Shown here: in pieces, positions 45,247 to 53,140 of the stretch
How the letters are laid out: the number at the start of each line of letters is the position of its first letter
How positions within the stretch are numbered: the first letter of the stretch is position 1
DNA from: Shuttleworthella satelles DSM 14600
Lineage (GTDB): Bacteria > Bacillota > Clostridia > Lachnospirales > Lachnospiraceae
Length of the DNA: 64,000 nucleotides
NCBI RefSeq assembly: GCF_000160115.1
Contig: NZ_GG665867.1
Span: forward strand, 610,053-674,052
Direction: 5' to 3'
Program-made: the position numbers and the translations under genes
The notes under the pieces: model-generated
What the model saw: only the letters and a program-made list of their open reading frames with translations
Databases searched by the model: none
What the model was told of the DNA's origin: nothing

Positions 45247-46338
45247 ATGAAGATCATTCATTGTTCAGACCTCCACCTGGATTCCAGGATGGAGACCAAT
45301 TTAGACAGCGAGAAGGCCAGGCAGAGGAGAGAGGAGCTCTTTGCCTCTTATGAGGGCATGGTGGACTATGCCGAAAAAGAGAGGGCGCGAGCCATTCTGA
45401 TCGCGGGGGACATGTTTGACCGGGCGCATCTGCGGCGGGCCGTACGCAACCGGGTGCTGGAGCCGATGGAGTCACATCCCGACATTGATTTTTTCTATCT
45501 GCGGGGCAACCACGACAATTCAGATTTCCTGGCAGGCCTGGATGAAGAGGAGATCCCGGCCAATCTTAAGATCTTTACGGACAAGGGCTGGAGAAGCTAT
45601 GAATATGGAGATCTGGTTATCAGCGGAGCAGAGCTGTCCGCAGAAAATGTCAGATCGATGCCCGCACGTCTGGAGTTAGATCCCGGGAAGATCAATATCG
45701 TTATGCTCCATGGACAGACCCAGGACTATCAGGGGACCAATCCTGCCGAGGAGGTCCTTCTTCCGGCCTATCGGGGCAAGGGAATTGACTATCTGGCGCT
45801 GGGGCACATTCACAGCTTTCGTCAGGGACAACTGGATGAGCGCGGCATTTACTGCTACAGCGGTTGCCTGGAGGGCAGAGGCTTTGACGAGTGCGGGCCC
45901 AAGGGCTTTGTCCTCATTGAGATCTCGGATGGGAAACTGACGAGCGATTTTATTCCATTTGCCAGAAGGCAACTGCATGAGATTGTGGTGGAGCTGGCGC
46001 CTGAGGACAGCATGCTGCAGGTTATGTCCAAGAGTGACAGGGCCCTGAGGAATATCCCGGAGAAGGATCTGGTCAAGCTGGTCTTCACCGGTCATATCAG
46101 TATGGATCTGGAGCTGGATACGGACCGGGTCCTGAGGCGTTTTGTCAGTCGCTTTTTTTTCATCAAGGCCGTGGATCAGACCAGAACGCAGATTGATTTC
46201 GAATCCTACTTCAATGACCGCACCATTAAGGGGGAGTTTGTCCGCCTCATGCGAAAGAGCGACCTGTCAGAGGAGGATAAGGAGAGGGTAACCCGCCTTG
46301 GAATGAAAGCGTTGATCGGAGAGGAGCTTGAAGAATGA
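45247..46338 (+). CDS. SbcD/YhaO-like metallophosphoesterase (DNA repair exonuclease)
   Basis: A 363-residue calcineurin-like phosphoesterase with the Mre11/SbcD motif series: CSDLHLDS (residues 6-13), AGDMFDRA (near 55), RGNHDNS (near 90), a conserved HGQ (near 157) and GHIHSF (near 185). The C-terminal third (from about 235) would bind the partner ATPase. It overlaps the next gene by 4 nt (ATGA), the standard arrangement for SbcC/D-type pairs. The length and partner fit the B. subtilis YhaO type rather than classical SbcD. Confidence 0.88.
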   Translation: MKIIHCSDLHLDSRMETNLDSEKARQRREELFASYEGMVDYAEKERARAILIAGDMFDRAHLRRAVRNRVLEPMESHPDIDFFYLRGNHDNSDFLAGLDEEEIPANLKIFTDKGWRSYEYGDLVISGAELSAENVRSMPARLELDPGKINIVMLHGQTQDYQGTNPAEEVLLPAYRGKGIDYLALGHIHSFRQGQLDERGIYCYSGCLEGRGFDECGPKGFVLIEISDGKLTSDFIPFARRQLHEIVVELAPEDSMLQVMSKSDRALRNIPEKDLVKLVFTGHISMDLELDTDRVLRRFVSRFFFIKAVDQTRTQIDFESYFNDRTIKGEFVRLMRKSDLSEEDKERVTRLGMKALIGEELEE

Positions 46339-49034
46339 GGTTGATTTCCTGTTATATTGCCGGGTTTGGAACCATCCGGGATCGAAACTTCATATTTAAG
46401 CCCGGTCTCAATGCGATTCTGGAAGAAAATGGCTGGGGGAAGACGACATTCTGCGTTTTCCTCAAGGCTATGTTCTATGGGATGGAATATTCCAGGGGGA
46501 CGAAGACGCTGCATGAGAGGCAGAGGTATGAGCCCTGGGACGGGGGAAGCTACGGGGGATCCCTGGTCTTTGCGACGGGGGAAAAGGAGTATCGAATCGA
46601 GCGCAGCTTCGGTCACACGGACAAGTCAGACCGCTTTTCTTTGATTGATCTCTCCACCAATCAGCAATCCAGCGATTTTTCCGATCAGATCGGGGAGGAG
46701 CTTTTTTCCGTTGACCGGGAATCCTTCGAGAAATCCATTTTCGTCCCGCAAAATGCCCTGGATACCGGAATTACAGATTCGATGAACGCGCATATGGGCA
46801 GGGGAAGCCGTGTGAACCGGGATGACGTCACACATTTCGAGGAGGCGATCGCCAGTATCGAAAATCAGATCCGGGATTACAATCGCAATTCCAAGACCAA
46901 TACCGGCAGACTGCGTCTTCTCCAGCAAAAGATCTCTCTCAAGCAGGAACTGGCGGATCGGATTCCCGCGACCCAGGAGGCTGCCCGCGCCGCTGAGGAG
47001 AGACTGCTTGAGAAGAAGAGTCAGCTGCATCAGCTGGAGGAACAGAAGAAGGCCTTAAATGACAGAGTGACAGAGCAGGTAAAAAGAGAGCAGGCCCTGG
47101 GAGCTTTCCGTCAGAAGCGGCAGCAGCTGGCAGAGAGTGAGAAGGAGCTGGAGAAATATCAGATCTTTTTTGCAAAGGGGATTCCAAGCCCGGAGGCCAT
47201 GGAAGAGGTTACGGATGCGGACCACCAGCTGGCTGTGCGGGAGAAGGAACTGGAGGAGCTGCGGGCGAAGGTGCCGAAGGAGGCTTACGTCACAGACCTC
47301 ATGAAGCTCTTTCCAGAGGAAATACCGACGCCGGGGCAGTTCGCGGCATGGAGCCGGGAGGCGGCACACCTGAAGGACTTGCGCATACAGCAGTCCTATG
47401 CCGTCATGTCGGAGGAAGATCGGGATCAATTGGCAGAGCTGCGCGAATACTTTTCCGTCAAGAACCCCAGCCGTGAGGAGCTGGATCTGATTTCCAGTGA
47501 AATCAACAATCTTGCAAGCTGTACCGGCCGGGTCAGCGAGTTGACGAAACAGTCGGAGGAGCTGGAGCGGAGCAGAGAGGAGAAGATTGCGGATCGACAC
47601 TCGGAGTCGGGCTTCGGCCTCAGCCTGGTTACAGGCCTGATTGCTCTGGTTCTGGTCCTGGGAGGGGGAGCCTTTTTGACGCTCTACGCATCCGGTGGAG
47701 GCTTCATCCGCCAGATCTTAGGGCTTGTATTTGTAGGGGCGGCAGTTGTCGTCGCAGTTGGCGGCTTCAGTGGTCAGAGGAGGCGGCAGAGCGCTTATCA
47801 GCAGGTTTTGTCTGATTTGGATCAGGAGATTGAGCAGGCCAGGGAGGAGAGGCAGGAAGCAGTCAAACGAAGGGATGCCTCACGCAAGATCTGCATTGAT
47901 TTTCTGTCTCTCTTTCCGGAGGACGAGCAAAGCATGCAGCAGCATCTGACCGAGATTCGGATCAAGAAGGAGAATTTTGACCGATTGACAGCTGCGGAGG
48001 CCAGGGCCATCGATAATTCGGCCGGGGCCGTGGAGGAGCTGGCCAATGCCTCCATGCGGCTCTATACGCAGCTGCAGCCCTATGCGGACTCTTATGAAAT
48101 GGATCTCTACCATGAATTCAATGAAGAGGCTCTGTTGCAGCGACTTCAGGAGGATGCCCAGGCCTACCGGGATTATGTGACTGCCAGGGGACAGGTGGAG
48201 AATCTGGAGGAACAGGTGATGGGATGGCGCAAAGCCATCGGTGATTTTCTGGCGGATTACCCCCTGACAGAGAAGAGCCGGCATGAGCGCATTGCCCAGA
48301 TCCGCCGCAATATGGACCGCCTGGCAGACCTCACCGGTCGTGTGGAAGAGCTGCGCAAGGAGGTGAGCGAGGAAGAGGGGGAAATGATACAAGTCAGCGA
48401 AGGGCAGTCCGTAGAAGAGCTGCAGAGAGAACAGGCTCTTTTGGACGCGTCAGTGGTCGAGCTGACTCAGGTTATCAGTGATCTGAAGGATGACTGGACC
48501 AATCTGCTGGAGGAACTGCAGGACTATGAGGAGGCCGGAGATGAGGCCCGCGACTTAAGAGAGCAGGAGACGGTAATGCTGGATAATGTCCGCATCCTGG
48601 AGCTGACAAGAGATTACCTGAACAGGGCCAGAGAATCTTATCTGGCCCGCTATATGGGTCCCCTGCAGGACAATATGCAGGGCTATCTCGAGATCCTGGG
48701 GGGCAGGGCTATGGCAGAGCGGCCGGAGCGCTTCACCCTGGACATTGATCTGAATCCAAAGCTGATCTACAAGGAACAGCAGAAACGGGGAGAATTTCTC
48801 TCCGCAGGCTATCATGATCTGATTGCCCTTGCCGCGCGTTTTGCCCTGGTCGACACGATTTTCTCCAAGGACCAGCCCATGGTGATCTTAGATGACCCCT
48901 TCAATAATCTTGATCAGGACAAGGTGAAAAGAGCGCTGGCCTTTCTCGGACAGATCGCCGGCCGGCGCCAGCTGGTCTACCTGACCTGCCATCCCAGCCG
49001 TATGCCCGCTGAGAATGGAACCGTTCCCTTTTGA
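46335..49034 (+). CDS. SbcC/YhaN-like AAA ATPase with internal membrane segments
   Basis: An 899-residue SMC/Rad50-like protein. Walker A is NGWGKTT (residues 32-38) and the C-terminal Walker B is VILDDPFNNLD (near 850). Two long coiled-coil regions (about 165-420 and 480-760) are joined in the middle, where Rad50 has its zinc hook, by two hydrophobic segments (about 424-478: LVTGLIALVLVLGGGAFLTL and QILGLVFVGAAVVVAVGGF). YhaN-type proteins share this membrane-hairpin design. With the SbcD-like partner it should form a DNA-end-processing complex tethered to the membrane (inference). Confidence 0.87.
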   Translation: MRLISCYIAGFGTIRDRNFIFKPGLNAILEENGWGKTTFCVFLKAMFYGMEYSRGTKTLHERQRYEPWDGGSYGGSLVFATGEKEYRIERSFGHTDKSDRFSLIDLSTNQQSSDFSDQIGEELFSVDRESFEKSIFVPQNALDTGITDSMNAHMGRGSRVNRDDVTHFEEAIASIENQIRDYNRNSKTNTGRLRLLQQKISLKQELADRIPATQEAARAAEERLLEKKSQLHQLEEQKKALNDRVTEQVKREQALGAFRQKRQQLAESEKELEKYQIFFAKGIPSPEAMEEVTDADHQLAVREKELEELRAKVPKEAYVTDLMKLFPEEIPTPGQFAAWSREAAHLKDLRIQQSYAVMSEEDRDQLAELREYFSVKNPSREELDLISSEINNLASCTGRVSELTKQSEELERSREEKIADRHSESGFGLSLVTGLIALVLVLGGGAFLTLYASGGGFIRQILGLVFVGAAVVVAVGGFSGQRRRQSAYQQVLSDLDQEIEQAREERQEAVKRRDASRKICIDFLSLFPEDEQSMQQHLTEIRIKKENFDRLTAAEARAIDNSAGAVEELANASMRLYTQLQPYADSYEMDLYHEFNEEALLQRLQEDAQAYRDYVTARGQVENLEEQVMGWRKAIGDFLADYPLTEKSRHERIAQIRRNMDRLADLTGRVEELRKEVSEEEGEMIQVSEGQSVEELQREQALLDASVVELTQVISDLKDDWTNLLEELQDYEEAGDEARDLREQETVMLDNVRILELTRDYLNRARESYLARYMGPLQDNMQGYLEILGGRAMAERPERFTLDIDLNPKLIYKEQQKRGEFLSAGYHDLIALAARFALVDTIFSKDQPMVILDDPFNNLDQDKVKRALAFLGQIAGRRQLVYLTCHPSRMPAENGTVPF

Positions 49035-49063
49035 TTGACACAGGGTCAGTCATCTCATACAAT
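49035..49063 (+). promoter_or_regulatory. promoter for the tRNA-Phe/tRNA-Gly unit
   Basis: TTGACA (49035-49040), a 17-bp spacer and TACAAT (49058-49063), starting directly after the YhaN-like stop codon. Confidence 0.85.
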
Positions 49064-49086
49064 ATGGAGCATGTGCCAAGCACAGG

Positions 49087-49159
<73 letters not shown>

Positions 49160-49162
49160 CAT

Positions 49163-49233
49163 GCGGGTGTAGTTCAATGGTAGAACACCAGCCTTCCAAG
49201 CTGGATACGTGGGTTCGATTCCCATCACCCGCT
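49163..49233 (+). tRNA. tRNA-Gly (TCC)
   Basis: Cloverleaf: acceptor GCGGGTG/CACCCGC, D stem GTTC/GAAC, anticodon stem CCAGC/GCTGG with loop CTTCCAA (anticodon TCC), T stem GTGGG/CCCAT with loop TTCGATT. Discriminator T; CCA not encoded. Three nt after tRNA-Phe. Confidence 0.97.
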
Positions 49234-49238
49234 CTCAT

Positions 49239-49273
49239 GGCGTATCTTCTGACACAGGGAGATGCGCCTTTTT
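49239..49273 (+). terminator. tRNA operon terminator
   Basis: Stem GGCGTATCT/AGATGCGCC (49239-49247, 49260-49268; one G-U) followed by TTTTTCTT. Confidence 0.85.
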
Positions 49274-49352
49274 CTTGCAGATGTCAGGTGCGAAGAACGT
49301 CTTCTTGATGGATCATTAAATATAGAGACGCTTCTGTGCGGATGGAGATGTT

Positions 49353-50129
49353 ATGGTTCGAGAGAAAAATGCGCCAATTGCAGTCTTTGATTCGGGGATG
49401 GGGGGGATCAGCGTCTTAAGGGAACTGGTCAAGCTCATGCCCAGGGAGGACTTTCTCTATTTCGGCGATTCGAAGAATGCGCCTTATGGCACGCGGGAGC
49501 TTCCGGAGATTCAGGAACTGACGATCAGAAATATCCAGCATCTGATGAATCGGGGATGCAAGGCTGTCGCAGTGGCATGTAACACAGCGACTTCCGCAGC
49601 GGTTCGCAAGCTCAGAGAGATGTACCCGAACTTTCCGATCGTGGGAATTGAGCCTGCGGTTAAGCCTGCCTGTATGGAGAATCCGGGGGGGAAGGTTTTA
49701 GTCATGGCGACACCGATGACGGTTCGTCTGGGAAAGCTTCACCTGCTCTGTGAGCGATTTCGCCATGTAGCTCAGATAGAGACCCTGTCCTGCCCGGGGC
49801 TCATGGAGTTCGTCGAGGAGGGGAGAGACCAGACGCCGGAGCTGATGCATTTTCTGGAGGAGCTTCTTGCGCCCTATCGTGATGTGGACGCAGTTGTTCT
49901 GGGCTGTACCCACTATCCCTTTGTGCGCAAACAGGTTCAGGAGCTGATGGGAGCTTCGGTCAAGATCTATGATGGGGCGGCCGGGACAGCGAGAGAGCTC
50001 CTGCGGCGGATTCGGCTTGAAGATTTGGAGACGGAGAGTAAGGAACTGGGCTCAGTCATTTTCGAAAACAGTGACCCGACGGAAGAGCGGATGGAGCGAA
50101 TGAGGAATCTCTTTCGCCGGGAGGAGTAA
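49353..50129 (+). CDS. murI: glutamate racemase
   Basis: A 258-residue enzyme making D-glutamate for peptidoglycan. The two catalytic Cys contexts are present: VACNTATSAA (near residue 74) and GCTHYPFV (near 184). The N-terminal FDSGMGGISVLREL and YFGDSKNAPYG motifs are typical. ATG 49353 follows a GGAG site. Monocistronic as far as seen, convergent with glpP. Confidence 0.96.
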   Translation: MVREKNAPIAVFDSGMGGISVLRELVKLMPREDFLYFGDSKNAPYGTRELPEIQELTIRNIQHLMNRGCKAVAVACNTATSAAVRKLREMYPNFPIVGIEPAVKPACMENPGGKVLVMATPMTVRLGKLHLLCERFRHVAQIETLSCPGLMEFVEEGRDQTPELMHFLEELLAPYRDVDAVVLGCTHYPFVRKQVQELMGASVKIYDGAAGTARELLRRIRLEDLETESKELGSVIFENSDPTEERMERMRNLFRREE

Positions 50130-50207
50130 ATTATACGTATTGAAGAGGGAGCTTGATTTTGCTCTTGATCCTGCTGATCGGCGTGTGCATAGGGTCCGGG
50201 AGAATTC

Positions 50208-50774
50208 CTATAAGAACCAGACGGTCTCTCTGGTTGAAGAGATGGCGTCCGCCCCGGCGGACAGGATGGAGACGACATCCTCTTTATCTGAGACCAGTCC
50301 TCCGCAGATGAGAGGGAGCCTGATCTGGCTCTTGATCCTGCTGATCAGCTTGGGCATGGGGCCCGGGAGGATTTCGATGACATCCGGTCTGGCGGTGGGG
50401 AGCTGGCGGAGAATGGAATCATAGGCCATGGAGTCGATCAGGAAGAAGCGCATGACGGTTGCCAGTCCCAGCTCTCTGGCATGGGAGATGAGATTTGCCT
50501 TGGTGGAGATAATCCCATCCGCGTCTGTATAGGTCTTGATGAAGTCTACGGCAATTTCTTTGGCCTGAAGCCCATGGATCAGATCGATGTGAACCATGGC
50601 CATCTTACCGGCTTCCTTGATTTGAGCGACGATGCGGGGGATGGAGATCAGATCTCCATAGAGAATAAAGATAATCCGGCTGTCTGTGGCAAGGCAGTGG
50701 GACAGACCGTCATCATCCTTGATGGCGGCGATGATCGGTGAGGCTTCAATCGCATTCGAGAATTCTCGATTCAT
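50208..50774 (-). CDS. glpP: glycerol-3-phosphate responsive antiterminator GlpP family
   Basis: A 188-residue TIM-barrel-like mRNA-binding antiterminator. In B. subtilis GlpP with glycerol 3-phosphate prevents early termination in glp leaders. Seen: AMVHIDLIHGLQAKEIAVDF (near 59-78), DGIISTKANLISHARELGL, RFFLIDSMAYDS and IEILPGPMPKLI, ending ICGGLVSDKEDV...AISSTRETVW. The ATG at 50772-50774 follows GGAAGGGGAG. It lies downstream of the aquaporin gene, separated by a strong terminator, so it may depend on its own promoter. Confidence 0.9.
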   Translation of the reverse strand: MNREFSNAIEASPIIAAIKDDDGLSHCLATDSRIIFILYGDLISIPRIVAQIKEAGKMAMVHIDLIHGLQAKEIAVDFIKTYTDADGIISTKANLISHARELGLATVMRFFLIDSMAYDSILRQLPTARPDVIEILPGPMPKLISRIKSQIRLPLICGGLVSDKEDVVSILSAGADAISSTRETVWFL

Positions 50775-50891
50775 ATAAACTCCCCTTCCAAGGGCCTGTG
50801 TCATTATAGTTTCATTATATGATTCGCTCGCTAAAAGTCGACTAGAGATTGTCCTGTCACTCTAACTCTGTATCATCTGCGCTTGTCGCAA

Positions 50892-50932
50892 AAAAAGCAG
50901 GCAGACTCTGATTTCGAGTCTGCCTGCTTTTT
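50892..50932 (-). terminator. aquaporin gene terminator
   Basis: A 17-bp stem (50892-50908 with 50916-50932, core GCAGGCAGACTC/GAGTCTGCCTGC), loop TGATTTC. On the minus strand it ends in a T run (complement of A50890-50896); it could also act on the plus strand. Confidence 0.88.
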
Positions 50933-50944
50933 AAAATCGTTAGT

Positions 50945-51643
50945 TTACTCGTCATCCTTTCCGGCGAGGCCGTGATAGCAGAGGGCGGCGATGGCTCCCC
51001 CTGCAAGAGGGGCGACAATGAAGAGCCAGAGAAGGCTGATGGGCTTGGGATTTCCGTTGATGGCAGCCATCAGGGCCGGTCCGATGGAGCGGGCGGGGTT
51101 GACAGAGGTGCCGGTCAGGCCGATGCCGAGGATATGAACAAAGGTCAGGGTCAGACCGATGATCAGCCCTCCAAAGGAACCATGATTGGCCTTCTTGGAG
51201 GTGACGCCAAGGACGGTGAGAACGAAGACAAAGGTCAGAACCATCTCAACTAAGAATCCGGCTCCGACGGATCCGTTGACACCAGCCAGACCATTGGTCC
51301 CGTAGGCTCCGGTCTGGTCCGTGACATTGCCCAGACTGAAGATGGCGCTCAGTAAGGCGCTTCCGCAGATGGCTCCGAGCACCTGAGCGATCAGGTAGCC
51401 GATGAAATCCCTGCCGGACATTCTGCCGCTGAGCAGGACCCCAAGAGATACGGCGGGGTTGACATGGCAGCCGGAAATGTTTCCGATGCAGTAGGCCTCG
51501 GCGACAATGGACAGGCCGAAGGCGAGCGCGGTCAGCAGATAGCCGGTTCCGGCCGTGGGATCACATCCCACAAGCATGGCGGTACCGCAGCCGAAAGTGA
51601 CCAGGACGGCTGTTCCGATAAATTCAGCGAAATACTTTTTCAT
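50945..51643 (-). CDS. MIP-family channel, aquaporin-Z-like
   Basis: A 232-residue major intrinsic protein with six helices and both NPA boxes: CHVNPAVS (near residue 62) and TSVNPARS (near 182). Selectivity-filter positions match water channels rather than glycerol facilitators: Phe in LAFGLS (helix 2), His in LTFVHILG (helix 5), and Thr/Arg in TGTSVNPAR. This suggests AqpZ-type function even though the next gene is glpP, where a GlpF would be expected. ATG 51641-51643 follows GGAGGATG. A TG-extended TACAAT promoter lies at 51695-51700 on the minus strand. Confidence 0.9.
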   Translation of the reverse strand: MKKYFAEFIGTAVLVTFGCGTAMLVGCDPTAGTGYLLTALAFGLSIVAEAYCIGNISGCHVNPAVSLGVLLSGRMSGRDFIGYLIAQVLGAICGSALLSAIFSLGNVTDQTGAYGTNGLAGVNGSVGAGFLVEMVLTFVFVLTVLGVTSKKANHGSFGGLIIGLTLTFVHILGIGLTGTSVNPARSIGPALMAAINGNPKPISLLWLFIVAPLAGGAIAALCYHGLAGKDDE

Positions 51644-51844
51644 AACATCCTCCAAATTCCTATATTTGTGAATTTTGTTTGAACTATAGCTTGCATTGTA
51701 ACATATTCAGGAAGCATTCAGGCCGGAAGGAGAAAAAATAAATTTGGGGAAAGAGGTCCGGCGTAGTAAAATAGAAAAAGTTTGAGGAGAATGGCTGGAA
51801 TGTGATTGGGAGACAGACCCGACGCAGATTATAGAGGAGTCAAG

Positions 51845-53029
51845 ATGAGTCGACAGGTCAATGCCCTGGAGCGCTGTCCCTATGAGAAGTGGTGCGGCGG
51901 CTGCAGCATGCAGGGCTTACCCTATAAAGAGCAGCTGAAAAGGAAGGAAAAAGAAGTAGCTGATCTTCTGAAAGCCTATGGCAGGCCGGAGCCGATTCTG
52001 GGAATGAATTTTCCCTATTACTATCGCAACAAAGCCCATGCGGTTCTTGGAGGAAGTCTCAAAGGAAAGATTGTCTGCGGTACTTATGAGAGAGGAAGTC
52101 ATCGGATTGTCAATATTGACCGCTGCCAGATTGAGGACAGGGAGTGCGATCAGCTGATCGCAAGCGTCAGAGAACTCCTCCCCTCCTTTAAGGTGGAACC
52201 CTATAATGAGGATACGGGCAGAGGATGCCTGCGGCACATCATCGCGCGCCGGACTGCGGACGGGGGACAGATCATGCTGATACTGGTGACGGCTCAGGCG
52301 GCCTTTCCCTCCCGCAAGAAATTCGTGTCAGCTCTTCGAAAGGCCCACCCCAATATCACAACGATTCTGCAGAATATCAACGGGCAGAGTACATCTGTCG
52401 TTTTAGGGGACCGATACGAGGTTCTCTATGGCCCCGGCTATATTGAGGACCGATTGATGGGAGCCAGATTCCGTATTTCTCCGGGCGCCTTCTATCAGGT
52501 CAACAGCCAGCAGACCAAAAAGCTCTATCGACTGGCGGTTGATATGGCAGACCTCAAGGGAAAAGAGAGAGTTCTGGACACCTATTGCGGCACCGGGACC
52601 ATTGGCATTGCGGCGGCAGTCGATCTGGCCAGAAGGACAAAGGAGCCGATGGAACTGATCGGCGTGGAGTGCAATCCCGCGGCCGTCCGGGATGCCAGAA
52701 TCAATGCCAGGGTAAATGGCCTCAGGCAGGCGCGCTTTGTTGTCGCGGACGCAGGGGCCTTTATGCTGGCGGAGGCTGAGGCCGGGAGAAGCTGTGATCT
52801 GGTTTTTATGGATCCGCCCAGAGCCGGCTCCACGGAGGAATTTCTTCTGGCCTTAAGGCGTCTGGTGCCTGAGAAGATCGTCTATATTTCCTGTGATCCG
52901 AAGACCCAGGCCAGAGATCTCAAGTATCTGGACAGCGCATACGCGATCAGGAGGATTGCCCCGGTGGATATGTTCCCCTTCACAGACGGGATTGAGAATG
53001 TTGTGCTGCTGGAGAAGATTCACTTCTAA
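51845..53029 (+). CDS. rlmD: 23S rRNA (uracil-5-)-methyltransferase, RumA/RlmD family
   Basis: A 394-residue TrmA/RumA-family SAM-dependent enzyme making 5-methyluridine in rRNA. The iron-sulfur ligands C-x5-C-x2-C (CPYEKWCGGC, residues 11-20) and a fourth Cys in VNIDRCQIED are present. The methyltransferase domain shows LDTYCGTGTIGIA (near 246), DPPRAGS and the catalytic Cys in YISCDPKT (near 351). It lacks an N-terminal TRAM domain, unlike many homologues, so its exact target (U747 or U1939 type) is uncertain. ATG 51845 behind GAGGAG. Confidence 0.88.
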   Translation: MSRQVNALERCPYEKWCGGCSMQGLPYKEQLKRKEKEVADLLKAYGRPEPILGMNFPYYYRNKAHAVLGGSLKGKIVCGTYERGSHRIVNIDRCQIEDRECDQLIASVRELLPSFKVEPYNEDTGRGCLRHIIARRTADGGQIMLILVTAQAAFPSRKKFVSALRKAHPNITTILQNINGQSTSVVLGDRYEVLYGPGYIEDRLMGARFRISPGAFYQVNSQQTKKLYRLAVDMADLKGKERVLDTYCGTGTIGIAAAVDLARRTKEPMELIGVECNPAAVRDARINARVNGLRQARFVVADAGAFMLAEAEAGRSCDLVFMDPPRAGSTEEFLLALRRLVPEKIVYISCDPKTQARDLKYLDSAYAIRRIAPVDMFPFTDGIENVVLLEKIHF

Positions 53030-53140
53030 GAGCCGGCGTTTTAAGAAAAAATTCAGAAAAAATAATATTCTCTTCAGGGGCGGCAGGCCTGATTCGTGTT
53101 AGGATAGGGGGAAAGTAAGCTGCTGAGAGTAGGAGTCATC

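Noticed and set aside
50140-50424. Plus-strand frame opposite glpP
   Set aside because: Antisense shadow of a recognised gene with no independent support.
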